This document shows positions 1 to 9,014 of a stretch of 32,324 nucleotides of DNA, piece after piece. Positions within the stretch are counted from its first letter, which is position 1. Each line of letters begins with the position of its first letter. Made by a program: the position numbers and the translations under genes. The DNA is taken from positions 1 to 32,324 of the forward strand of contig JALHPV010000048.1 in NCBI GenBank assembly GCA_022842285.1, in the 5' to 3' direction. The DNA comes from Kofleriaceae bacterium. Lineage in GTDB: Bacteria > Myxococcota_A > Polyangia > Haliangiales > Haliangiaceae. Below the pieces are notes generated by a model, which was not told the DNA's origin, searched no databases, and saw only the letters and a program-made list of their open reading frames with translations.

Positions 1-171
1 GTCTCCGTCGTAGCGCTTGCGCGCCGCGCGCAGGTCCGGTGGACGTGCGTGCGTGGCGACCTCGCTTACCCGCTCCTCCTGGCGGAGGTCACGGAGCGGG
101 CCGATGCCATCCACGACGCGTTGTTCGGCGACCACCGCGATCTCGCCACGTCCTACACGCCCATGGTCTAG
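1..171 (+). CDS. 3' end of an unidentified gene (C-terminal 56 residues)
   Basis: Frame 1 is open from the window edge to a TAG at 169-171. It reads as 56 codons whose third positions are almost all G or C, which is the coding signature of every real gene here. The visible tail is soluble and mixed-charge, ending in LATSYTPMV, with no membrane segment and no motif I recognise. The start lies outside the window, so product and length are unknown. It runs in the same direction as clpS, separated by 90 bases containing that gene's putative promoter, so it is probably a separate transcription unit. The existence of coding sequence is fairly secure; the function is unknown. Confidence 0.6.
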   Translation, partial: VSVVALARRAQVRWTCVRGDLAYPLLLAEVTERADAIHDALFGDHRDLATSYTPMV

Positions 172-233
172 ACCAAATGCTGGGTTACTGCCCGAAATCA
201 CGGGCTGCTTCGGATGCCCGCATGCCCTACACA

Positions 234-246
234 GACCTCCGAGGTC
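234..246. promoter_or_regulatory. Perfect palindrome upstream of clpS
   Basis: GACCTC-C-GAGGTC is a perfect 6+1+6 inverted repeat ending four bases before the putative -10 box at 250-255. That position suits an operator that blocks or recruits RNA polymerase. Its role is inferred from position and symmetry only. Confidence 0.3.
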
Positions 247-249
247 TCG

Positions 250-255
250 TAAGAT
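250..255 (+). promoter_or_regulatory. -10-like box TAAGAT for clpS (leaderless)
   Basis: TAAGAT ends six bases before the ATG at 262, which would place the transcription start at or next to the start codon. It fits the TANNNT pattern at most first genes in this window. No convincing -35 is visible. Confidence 0.5.
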
Positions 256-261
256 TACGTC

Positions 262-615
262 ATGGTCGTTGTGATGTCGGACGACAAGAAGCCGCCCGCA
301 CCGCGGCGTGATGGAGAGCGCTCGACGGGGCTCGTCCTCGACGAGCGCACGCGGACGAAGAAGCCACCCATGTACAAGGTGCTGCTTCACAATGATGACT
401 ACACGACGCGCGAGTTCGTCGTGTGGGTACTCCAGAGCGTGTTCCACAAGAGCGAGAGTGATGCGACCGCAATCATGAGCCACGTCCACAACAACGGCGT
501 CGGGGTCGCGGGCGTGTACACGTTCGAGGTCGCCGAGACCAAGGTCACCAAGACGCTGCACCTCGCGAAGGCGCAGCAATTCCCGCTTCAGCTCTCGATC
601 GAGCCCACGGATTAA
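262..615 (+). CDS. clpS: ATP-dependent Clp protease adaptor ClpS
   Basis: ClpS delivers N-end-rule substrates to ClpA for degradation by ClpAP in the cytoplasm. The 117-residue product has a polar, disordered N-terminus (about residues 1-33). The conserved core follows: [17 protein letters not shown] (residues 41-57) carries the N44-D45-D46 set that contacts the substrate alpha-amino group. [20 protein letters not shown] follows, with H76 aligned to the conserved substrate-pocket histidine of E. coli ClpS. Two ATGs are possible, 262 and 274. I prefer 262 because TAAGAT ends six bases before it, matching the leaderless pattern seen elsewhere. clpA follows 22 bases after the stop, as in many proteobacteria. 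Confidence 0.95.
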   Translation: MVVVMSDDKKPPAPRRDGERSTGLVLDERTRTKKPPMYKVLLHNDDYTTREFVVWVLQSVFHKSESDATAIMSHVHNNGVGVAGVYTFEVAETKVTKTLHLAKAQQFPLQLSIEPTD

Positions 616-628
616 CGTGAGCACCTCT

Positions 629-633
629 GGAGG
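629..633 (+). promoter_or_regulatory. Shine-Dalgarno sequence that decides the clpA start
   Basis: GGAGG lies four bases before the ATG at 638. It is the clearest ribosome-binding site in the window, and it belongs to an operon-internal gene. It favours ATG 638 over the upstream in-frame GTG at 617. Confidence 0.65.
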
Positions 634-637
634 CCAG

Positions 638-2916
<2,279 letters not shown>

Positions 2917-2920
<4 letters not shown>

Positions 2921-3360
2921 GCAAGGCGTTCACGAAGGAAGACGACGCGGAGACTCCCGTCGTCGCGCCGCGCCGCCGTGATCTCGAGCTCCCGCCGGGC
3001 ACCACGAACTACGTGACGCCGTCGGGCGAGCGCGCCCTCCGCGCCGAGCTCGCGTCGCTCGCGCTGGCGACCGACCCGGCGGACAAGCAGCGTCACGCCG
3101 ACCTCGCGAGCCACCTCGCCCTCGCCACGATCGTCGACACGGCGGCGCTGGACGCCGTCACCTTCGGCGCCACCGTCACCCTGCGCGACGACGATGACCG
3201 CTCGCTCACCTACCGCATCGTGGGGGTCCACGAAGCCGATCCGCGCGCCGGACTCATCTCCTTTCTATCCCCGGTGGCCCGCGCCCTCCTCGGCCGCACG
3301 CTCGGTGACACGGTCCGGCTTCCCGGCGGCGACGCCGAGATCACCGCGATCACGCACTGA
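2917..3360 (+). CDS. GreA/GreB-family protein with shortened coiled coil, probable CTG start
   Basis: The frame opens with SKAFTKEDDAE, the typical N-terminus of stand-alone GreB-like proteins, immediately after a CTG at 2917-2919. There is no in-frame ATG, GTG or TTG nearby upstream; the first conventional candidate inside is GTG 3013, which would remove the conserved N-terminus. I therefore infer a CTG start in a CTGA overlap with the clpA stop. The product is 147 residues. The C-terminal FKBP-like Gre domain is intact (VTFGATVTL, then YRIVGVHEADPRAGLISFLSPVARALLGRTLGDTV). The N-terminal coiled coil is about 30 residues shorter than E. coli GreB and lacks the acidic GDRSEN-type tip that stimulates transcript cleavage. 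It could occupy the RNA polymerase secondary channel without cleavage activity, as proposed for Rnk-like proteins. Family assignment is confident; role is inferred. Confidence 0.8.
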
Positions 3361-3420
3361 CGGCGGCCCGCGCTGTCGCGGCGCGCACCCGTGCCTTCGG
3401 CTCGCCGCGCAGCCCTGAGC

Positions 3421-3426
3421 TAGAGT
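3421..3426 (+). promoter_or_regulatory. -10-like box TAGAGT for the first kinase (leaderless)
   Basis: TAGAGT ends seven bases before the GTG at 3434. The same hexamer with the same spacing occurs before glnE on the other strand. Confidence 0.55.
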
Positions 3427-3433
3427 TGGGCCC

Positions 3434-5326
3434 GTGGCGCGCAGCGATCAGCCGACGGGGATTGCCGACACGGTGATGGGTGTCGGCGCGACGGCGGCGA
3501 CGCCTGGCGACGCCCGGTCGACGGAGCCCGCGAAGCCGGGGAGCGTCGAGGGAGACCGAGAGGGCATCGGCAAGCGCTTCCAGCTCCTCGCGACCCTGGG
3601 GCGCGGTGGCATGGGGGAGGTGGAGCTCGCGAAGGACCGCCGCATCGGGCGCGAGGTCGCGATGAAGCGAATGCGCGCAGTGGCGCCGACCCAGGAGCAG
3701 CTCGATCGGTTCGTACGCGAGGCGAGAGTGCAGGGTGGGCTGGAACATCCCGCGATCGTGCCGGTGCACGACTTCGGCGTGGATCGCGAGGGGCGGCCGT
3801 TCATCGTGATGAAGCGGCTGGTGGGGACGACGCTCGCCCAGAAGATCGGGGACCGGGTCGAGCGGGCGGAGCTCCTGCGCGCGTTCGTGGACGTGTGCCT
3901 GGCGATCGAGTTCGCACACACGCGCGGCATCGTGCATCGCGACTTGAAGCCGGCGAACGTGATGCTCGGCGAGTTCGGCGAGACGTACGTGATCGATTGG
4001 GGCGTGGCTCACGCGACGACCGTGTGGCGAGCGCGGCTCGGCGAGCCTGCGTCCGCCGAGTCCCTGAAGTGGAGACCTCCCGATCCAGGACTGCCAGAGC
4101 CGCCCGACGAGGACGGGCCGGACGACTCGACGCGCGTGGGGGCGGTCATCGGGACCCCGGCCTACATGGCGCCGGAGCAGATGCTCGGGGAGCCGGCGAC
4201 GGCGGCGGTGGATATCTATGCGCTCGGGTGCATCCTGTTCGAGGTGCTCGCGGGCGAGCCGCTGCACGGCGCGCAGCGCGGGCTGTCGTCGGTGGCCGAT
4301 GCTGTCGATGCGCGGCCATCGCGGGTGAAGCCGGACGTACCGCCGGAGCTGGATGCGATCTGCGTGCGGGCGACGGCGCGGGAACCGGCGCAGCGATACG
4401 CCTCGGCGCGCGCGCTCGGGGAAGCCGTGCAGGACTTCGTCGACGGGGATCGTGACGAGCATGCGCGCATGCTGCTCGTGGAGCAGCACCTGGGCCTCGC
4501 GCGGGCGGCGATGAAGCGGGATGACGAGCACAGCCGGCGGGACGCGATGCGAGCTGCGGCCCGGGTCCTGGCGGTGAAGCCCGACCAGGCGGAGGCCGGA
4601 GGGATCATGGCGCGCATGCTCCTCGAGCCGCCCAAGAAGATTCCCGCGGAGCTCGAGGCCGAGCTGCAGGAGCAGGCGGACGCGGCCACGAAGCAGCGCG
4701 CCAAGATCGGGACCTACGCGTACCTGTCGGTCGTCGCGCTGTGGGCGGTCATTCCGGCGATGACCGTGCGGAGCTGGCCGTGGCTCGTCGCGTTCTACGC
4801 GACGCTCGGCGCGAATGCGGTGTTCTCGGTCCGCAGCGCGCTCACGGGAAAGATCTTCACCCCCGCGTCGCTCGTCGGGAACATCGCCCTCGCGATCGTG
4901 TGGTCGCGGCTGTTCGGGCCGTTCATGCTCACGCCCGTCTTCATCTGCGGCGTCATGCTCGCGATCGTCGCGAACCCCTGGATGATCCGGCGAACGTGGG
5001 CCGTGCTCGCATGGACCACCATCGCGGCGATGGCCCCGGTCGTGCTCGAGACCGTGGGCGTGCTCGAGCCGACGTGGCGCATCCACGACGGGACTCTCAC
5101 CACCACGTCGACCATCTTCAGCATTCACGGGAACCTGGAGCTCGGCGTGCTCATCGGGCTCGACCTCATGTTCATGCTCGTCGTCGCGGGGTTCGCGCTT
5201 TCGCTGCGACGAGCCGCGGTCGATGCGCAGCGGCGCGTGACGATCCAGGCCTGGCACCTGCGGCAGATCGTGACGGAGGCGGCGCCGGTGACGGTGTCGA
5301 GCCGACGCGGACCGGGACGGGACTAG
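3434..5326 (+). CDS. Membrane Ser/Thr protein kinase, DWG type
   Basis: This is a Hanks-type kinase of 630 residues. The kinase domain spans about 49-340: glycine loop LGRGGMGEV (55-63), ATP-binding lysine in VAMKRM (K78), catalytic HRDLKPAN (168-175), metal-binding DWG (188-190) where most kinases have DFG, and MAPEQ (245-249). All catalytic residues are present, so activity is expected. About 50 residues between DWG and MAPEQ form an unusually long, Pro/Asp-rich activation segment. A helical linker (340-425) leads to a hydrophobic C-terminus with about six membrane segments (427-590), so the kinase domain should face the cytoplasm. Substrates are unknown. The gene at 5705 is a paralogue with the same architecture, ending in the same AWHLRQ motif. 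The start is GTG, seven bases after TAGAGT. Confidence 0.93.
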   Translation: MARSDQPTGIADTVMGVGATAATPGDARSTEPAKPGSVEGDREGIGKRFQLLATLGRGGMGEVELAKDRRIGREVAMKRMRAVAPTQEQLDRFVREARVQGGLEHPAIVPVHDFGVDREGRPFIVMKRLVGTTLAQKIGDRVERAELLRAFVDVCLAIEFAHTRGIVHRDLKPANVMLGEFGETYVIDWGVAHATTVWRARLGEPASAESLKWRPPDPGLPEPPDEDGPDDSTRVGAVIGTPAYMAPEQMLGEPATAAVDIYALGCILFEVLAGEPLHGAQRGLSSVADAVDARPSRVKPDVPPELDAICVRATAREPAQRYASARALGEAVQDFVDGDRDEHARMLLVEQHLGLARAAMKRDDEHSRRDAMRAAARVLAVKPDQAEAGGIMARMLLEPPKKIPAELEAELQEQADAATKQRAKIGTYAYLSVVALWAVIPAMTVRSWPWLVAFYATLGANAVFSVRSALTGKIFTPASLVGNIALAIVWSRLFGPFMLTPVFICGVMLAIVANPWMIRRTWAVLAWTTIAAMAPVVLETVGVLEPTWRIHDGTLTTTSTIFSIHGNLELGVLIGLDLMFMLVVAGFALSLRRAAVDAQRRVTIQAWHLRQIVTEAAPVTVSSRRGPGRD

Positions 5327-5646
5327 CTCCAACGCTGGTCAGTTAGCAGGTTCCCTGGGGCGTACACGTGCACGTGTCACGTGCTCGTTCACGTTCGTTC
5401 ACGTCCACGATCATCGGCAGAGCTTGCTCGGCATGCCGACCACGCGGACCAAGCGCAGCTTGGCCGCAGCCAGGTCCGACTCCGGCACCACGCCGATCAG
5501 CCGGATGACGTCGATGATGGCGCCACATCCAGCCCGATCGGCCGCGCCTCAGCCTGGTTGCCCAGGTCGTGCACGTGGACGAGCACGTGGCACGTGGCAC
5601 GTGCACGAACGACCTTAGTTAACTGACCGGGACGGGACTAGCTCCA
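5310..5646. mobile_element. MITE-like CACGTG-rich element with 22-bp flanking duplication
   Basis: A 22-bp sequence at 5310-5331, containing the stop codon of the first kinase, is repeated exactly at 5625-5646. Just inside lie inverted GGTCAGTTA ends (5337-5345 and, complemented, 5620-5628). Next come CACGTG-rich arms: three CACGTG hexamers at 5365-5383 and four at 5572-5603, with an 11-bp inverted match at 5378-5388 and 5579-5589. The core holds a decayed reading frame similar to a four-helix-bundle protein. The structure suggests insertion of a non-autonomous element with duplication of the target. A 22-bp duplication is longer than most transposases make, and the right end overlaps the repeat by four bases, so the mechanism is open. 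No transposase is present. Confidence 0.55.
5411..5548 (-). pseudogene. Decayed four-helix-bundle (S23/IVP-like) gene fragment
   Basis: On the minus strand a 45-codon stretch ends in TGA at 5411-5413. It includes GAIIDVIRLIGVVPESDL followed by AAAKLRLVRVVGMPSKLCR. This resembles the C-terminal helix pair of the four-helix-bundle family (23S rRNA intervening-sequence proteins and free-standing relatives). The frame is closed by a stop at 5549-5551. A neighbouring frame just upstream reads DLGNQAEAR, which looks like a frameshifted continuation, and the N-terminal half is missing. I recognised the family by eye, so a profile search is needed to confirm it. The fragment is the core of the CACGTG element and shows the element is degenerate. 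Confidence 0.4.
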
Positions 5647-5690
5647 GCCACTGCCGCTCGTGGTCGCGTTCGGGCTCGCCGGAAGTGGCG

Positions 5691-5696
5691 TACCAT
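5691..5696 (+). promoter_or_regulatory. -10-like box TACCAT for the second kinase
   Basis: TACCAT ends eight bases before ATG 5705 (five before the in-frame GTG 5702). It lies outside the inserted element, so the element did not separate this gene from its core promoter. Confidence 0.5.
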
Positions 5697-5704
5697 CGGC
5701 GGTG

Positions 5705-7516
5705 ATGGAGGACGACGGGCAAAATCCGTACGGAACGACGCAGCCCGGCGTGACGACCGTCGGCACACAGACCCTGGTACCGGGGCTCAATACGGTCGCC
5801 GGTCCTCTCGTGTTGCCGGCCGTCGGCTACGCGCTCGGCGACATGATCGGGCGGGGCGGAATGGGCGAGGTCGTGGCCGCGCGCGACCTCCGCATCGGGC
5901 GTGATGTGGCCATCAAGCGCATGCGGGCCGAGACGCCGAGTCAGGATGCACTCGATCGCTTCCTGCGCGAGGCCCGGGTCCAGGCCCGCCTCGATCACCC
6001 CGCCATCGTCCCCGTGCACGAGCTCGGCCTCGACGATCACGGCAAGCCGTACTTCACGATGAAGAAGCTGTCCGGCGCGACCTTCGCGCAGCGCATGACC
6101 GACGGCACACCGCTCGTCAAGCTGTTGCGCTTCTTCACCGAGGTGTGCCGTGCCGTCGAGTTCGCACATGCACGGGGCGTCGTCCATCGCGACCTGAAGC
6201 CCGCGAACGTGATGGTCGGGGACTACGGCGAGGTGTACGTCCTCGACTGGGGCATCGCGCGGGTCCTCGGCGAGGCGGTCGCGACCGGCGGGATCAGCCC
6301 CGTCAATGATGTCGAGACGCTCGAGGGCACCCAGACCGGATCCATCCTCGGGACGCCCGGCTACATGGCGCCGGAGCAGATTCGCGGGCTCGCCGTGGAC
6401 ACGCAGGCCGACGTGTACTCGCTCGGCGCGATGCTGTTCGAGATGCTGGTAGGGGAACCCCTCCACCCCCGCGGGCAGGCGGCGATCGCCACCACGCTCG
6501 CCCAGGCGCAGGTCGCTCCGCAGGAACGTGCGCCGGACAAGAGCATCGCCCCCGAGCTCGACGGCCTGTGCTTCCGGTGCCTGTCCGAACTGCCGGAGCG
6601 CCGGCCTACCGCGCACGAGCTCGCCGAGACCATCGAGAACTACCTCGACGGCGATCGCGATCTCGCCGCGCGGCGTCGCCTCGCCGCCGAGCTGGCGGCC
6701 TCGGCTCGCAGTGCCTTCGAGTCGACGGACCCCGATGCGCGCGCCATCGCTACCCGTCGTGCGGGCCGGGCGATCGCCCTCGATCCCACGAACGTCGACG
6801 CAGGCGAGCTACTCTCCCATCTCGCTCTGAAGCCCCCCGAGCGCAAAGACTATCCGCCCGAGCTGGTGCGGGAGCTCGACGAGTCCGAGGCCGCGCTCTC
6901 GAGCCAGCGCAGTCGCAATGCGCGCTACGCGTATCTGTCCATCTTTGCGATGCTGCCGCTCACCGCGATCATCACGGTGACGAACTGGACCCTCGTCATC
7001 TCGTTCTACGGGCTGGTGGCGGCGGGGCTGGTGCTGGCGCACATCTCCGCCACGACGGGCCGGCCACGCGTGGCCCCGATCTTCGCGGTCACGCTCTGCC
7101 TCGCCCTCATGTTCACGCGCATCGCCAGTCCCTTCGTGATCACGCCGCTGGCCATCTGTGCGGGCATCGCCGCGCTCACGCCCATCGCTTGGTTCATGGC
7201 CCGGCCCTGGGCGCTGTTCCTGTGGACAGGCCTCGCGGTGCTCGTGCCGTTCGTCCTCGAGTGGGTCGGCTTGTTTCCGCGGACGTGGGTGTTCGACGGT
7301 CACGGGCTCGTGATCACGAGCAGCATCGTCGACATCCGCTCGCGGGCGGAGGGGCTCTCGCTCGTGGTGACAAACTTCGCCTTCACCCTCCTCATCTGCT
7401 GGTTGACGCTGAAGATCAACCAGCAGCGCAGCGCCGCGCAGCACGCCGAGTTCGTCACGGCGTGGCACCTGCGCCAGCTGCTGCCCGGCAAGAACAAGTG
7501 GGACATGAAGGTGTGA
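5705..7516 (+). CDS. Membrane Ser/Thr protein kinase, DWG type (paralogue of the 3434 gene)
   Basis: This 603-residue Hanks-type kinase matches its upstream neighbour in layout. It has a Thr/Gly-rich N-terminus (1-40), glycine loop IGRGGMGEV, ATP lysine K71, HRDLKPANV (161-169), DWG (181-183) in place of DFG, and GTPGYMAPEQ. A helical linker over about 320-410 carries a TPR-like RAGRAIALDPTN segment. About six hydrophobic segments fill the C-terminal third before AWHLRQLL. The shared DWG and shared tail show tandem duplication followed by divergence. The start is ATG 5705, directly preceded by an alternative GTG 5702. The membrane tail may sense or anchor; no ligand-binding domain is visible. 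The kinase call is secure; biological role unknown. Confidence 0.93.
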   Translation: MEDDGQNPYGTTQPGVTTVGTQTLVPGLNTVAGPLVLPAVGYALGDMIGRGGMGEVVAARDLRIGRDVAIKRMRAETPSQDALDRFLREARVQARLDHPAIVPVHELGLDDHGKPYFTMKKLSGATFAQRMTDGTPLVKLLRFFTEVCRAVEFAHARGVVHRDLKPANVMVGDYGEVYVLDWGIARVLGEAVATGGISPVNDVETLEGTQTGSILGTPGYMAPEQIRGLAVDTQADVYSLGAMLFEMLVGEPLHPRGQAAIATTLAQAQVAPQERAPDKSIAPELDGLCFRCLSELPERRPTAHELAETIENYLDGDRDLAARRRLAAELAASARSAFESTDPDARAIATRRAGRAIALDPTNVDAGELLSHLALKPPERKDYPPELVRELDESEAALSSQRSRNARYAYLSIFAMLPLTAIITVTNWTLVISFYGLVAAGLVLAHISATTGRPRVAPIFAVTLCLALMFTRIASPFVITPLAICAGIAALTPIAWFMARPWALFLWTGLAVLVPFVLEWVGLFPRTWVFDGHGLVITSSIVDIRSRAEGLSLVVTNFAFTLLICWLTLKINQQRSAAQHAEFVTAWHLRQLLPGKNKWDMKV

Positions 7517-7544
7517 AGACCGCGACAGCCGCCCCCGGGCGCGC

Positions 7545-7550
7545 TAGCGT
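7545..7550 (+). promoter_or_regulatory. -10-like box TAGCGT for the 34-aa membrane peptide
   Basis: TAGCGT ends six bases before ATG 7557, at the spacing seen for clpS and gloB. This independently supports the small gene as real. Confidence 0.45.
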
Positions 7551-7556
7551 CGCCGC

Positions 7557-7661
7557 ATGGCCAACGTTCCGAAGAAGCAGCTGCGCTGGGATCGCATCAT
7601 CATGGTGCTGCTCCTGCTCGTGGGAGTTGGCGTTGGCGTGTACCTGCTGACCCAGCGCTAG
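7557..7661 (+). CDS. 34-residue single-pass membrane peptide
   Basis: The frame encodes MANVPKKQLRWDRI, then a hydrophobic run IMVLLLLVGVGVGVYLL, ending TQR and TAG at 7659-7661. The basic N-terminus followed by one membrane helix suggests an Nin-Cout small membrane protein by the positive-inside rule. Third positions are G/C-rich in the first half. A -10-like box lies six bases upstream, and the gap from the kinase stop is only 40 bases. The stop abuts, with no gap, the convergent stop of the next gene. Such peptides often modulate membrane kinases or transporters, so its location behind a membrane kinase is suggestive, but nothing in the sequence proves a link. Confidence 0.55.
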   Translation: MANVPKKQLRWDRIIMVLLLLVGVGVGVYLLTQR

Positions 7662-8711
7662 TCAGTCCGGCGGCAACGGATCATCTTTGTCGCGGAACAG
7701 GCGCATGCGCACCCGCTCGTGCTGGCGTGCCTTGTAGGCCTCGTGGCTCGACGCGCCGAGCTCGTTCTGGACGGCCGTCTCCTTGTCCGCGATCTGGAAC
7801 TCGGTGAGCACGAAGACGACATGAGACTGCTCGGGGAGCGGCTCACCGGGGGCCAGGAGCCGGTCGATGCGGATCGGGAGGTCGGCGATGAAATTGATGA
7901 TGCGGTACTCGGGACCGCTGAACTCGTTGTAGGGGAACGCCGTCGGGGCGCGACGCGGCTTGGGCGCGGCGAGATTCGCGGTGGCGAGCTCCTGGAGATC
8001 GACGAGCTGGTTCACGGACTCGCCCGGCACCACGTAGTTGAACGGGATGAGCTGGCGCGTGAGCGTCGCGAGCATCGGGACGAGGTCCTCCTGCGTCGGG
8101 ACGATGAGGCGAAACCGCAGCTTGTCGTAGATGTTCGCGGCGATCGTCGAGCGCTTCGCCATCAGCTTCGTGATCTGCGAGTCGCGCGGCTTGCGGGACC
8201 ACTCCCACTCGGCGAGCGGAGCTCCCGCACCGCGGAGCTGCTCGACCACCTGCATCACCTTCAGCTCGATCTCGCGAAAGATGATCTCGTCGGAGACGGA
8301 CATCTTCAGCAGGCCGGCGCGGCCATTGATGTGATGGATGATGTGCATCACCTTCAGCACCACGCAGGCCCACTTCTGGTGCGGACCCTGGCTCGAGGCG
8401 ACGAGGAACAGGTCGCGCGCAGGGAGGTCGGCCGCGACGTCGTCCGGGATGGCCATCGAGAAGGCGCGGCCGAGGTACTCGACCGAGTCCACCCGCAGGT
8501 CCTCGAGCCGGCTCATCTCCTCTTCGGATTCGGGATCGAATTCGTTGAGGCGAAGAAACCGGTCGACGTCCGCGTGCTCGGCGAAGGCGAGGCGGTGCCA
8601 GTCGATGACTGACTCGCCGCGCAGCATGAGGCGGATCGAATCGAGGTCCGATTGAGTCAGCTCGGAGAGAGCCGGTGGCCGCGAGACCCGCGGGAGGACA
8701 GTGGCGACCAC
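7662..8711 (-). CDS. TIGR04552-like conserved protein of Myxococcota type
   Basis: This is a 349-residue soluble protein without signal peptide or membrane segment. It resembles the TIGR04552 family of conserved deltaproteobacterial/myxobacterial proteins, recognised from its overall pattern: VVLKVMHIIHHINGR, KLMAKRSTIAANIYDKLRF and a VVFVLTEFQIADKE segment. The order of an IYDKLRFRLIV strand-helix unit followed by a late EFQI segment is reminiscent of RelA/SpoT nucleotidyltransferase folds. I treat that as a weak hypothesis, since I cannot identify the metal-binding residues. The start is GTG 8709-8711, seven bases after TAGACT. A possible small gene lies just upstream on the same strand, and its stop codon falls inside this promoter box. 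Confidence 0.75.
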   Translation of the reverse strand: MVATVLPRVSRPPALSELTQSDLDSIRLMLRGESVIDWHRLAFAEHADVDRFLRLNEFDPESEEEMSRLEDLRVDSVEYLGRAFSMAIPDDVAADLPARDLFLVASSQGPHQKWACVVLKVMHIIHHINGRAGLLKMSVSDEIIFREIELKVMQVVEQLRGAGAPLAEWEWSRKPRDSQITKLMAKRSTIAANIYDKLRFRLIVPTQEDLVPMLATLTRQLIPFNYVVPGESVNQLVDLQELATANLAAPKPRRAPTAFPYNEFSGPEYRIINFIADLPIRIDRLLAPGEPLPEQSHVVFVLTEFQIADKETAVQNELGASSHEAYKARQHERVRMRLFRDKDDPLPPD

Positions 8712-8718
8712 TGAGACG

Positions 8719-8728
8719 AGTCTAGACT
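8719..8728. promoter_or_regulatory. AGTCTAGACT palindrome: -10 box TAGACT for the 8711 gene
   Basis: On the minus strand TAGACT (8719-8724) ends seven bases before the GTG of the TIGR04552-like gene. The site is a perfect palindrome, so the plus strand also carries TAGACT (8723-8728), but no start codon follows at the usual distance there. It could drive a divergent non-coding transcript or bind a dimeric regulator. Confidence 0.5.
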
Positions 8729-8817
8729 CGCTTCTGCGGCTTTGTCAGTCGCAACGTGGCAGTGAACAAGCTGACAACGCCAAGCCCGGCGAGAACGTTT
8801 CCGATAACGGCAAGCAT
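8722..8817 (-). CDS. Possible 31-residue membrane peptide
   Basis: The minus-strand frame begins with ATG at 8817 and encodes MLAVIGNVLAGLGVVSLF, then TATLRLTKPQKRV and TAG. A hydrophobic helix of about 18 residues is followed by a basic tail, which predicts a small membrane protein with its C-terminus inside. AGGGG five bases before the ATG could serve as a ribosome-binding site, and an in-frame TAG lies shortly upstream, so the frame cannot be much longer. Third-position G/C is lower than in neighbouring genes, which weakens the case or suggests a foreign or fast-evolving gene. Its TAG lies within the TAGACT box of the next gene. No homologue recognised. Confidence 0.35.
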   Translation of the reverse strand: MLAVIGNVLAGLGVVSLFTATLRLTKPQKRV

Positions 8818-9001
8818 CTTGACCCCTGTCTTCTATGACAACGCCCACCCAACCTCCACTCTTCCCGGACATATGTTCTCAAGGCCGGGATCGAGGGGCC
8901 AAGTTTTGACGCGAACCCCGGTGCTCGGCGGTCCACCCCGCGCGCCATGCCCACGCACATGTGCGCCGCGCTTCGGGTCGATCCCGGGCGAGGGCCGGGG
9001 G

Positions 9002-9007
9002 TAGACT
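9002..9007 (+). promoter_or_regulatory. -10-like box TAGACT for the zinc-ribbon gene pair
   Basis: TAGACT ends seven bases before GTG 9015, the same hexamer and spacing as the TIGR04552-like gene on the opposite strand. Confidence 0.55.
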
Positions 9008-9014
9008 GGCCCCC

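Noticed and set aside
3350-5332. 660-codon minus-strand frame opposite the first kinase
   Set aside because: The translation is an Arg/His/Asp-rich shadow with no motif, while the plus strand encodes an intact kinase.
5343-5626. Short frames on both strands within the CACGTG element as intact genes
   Set aside because: They read through the CACGTG arms and give low-complexity peptides; only the degraded four-helix-bundle fragment has family resemblance.
8756-9004. 82-codon plus-strand frame before the zinc-ribbon gene
   Set aside because: No coding-like third positions, no homology by eye, and it overlaps the promoter of the next gene.
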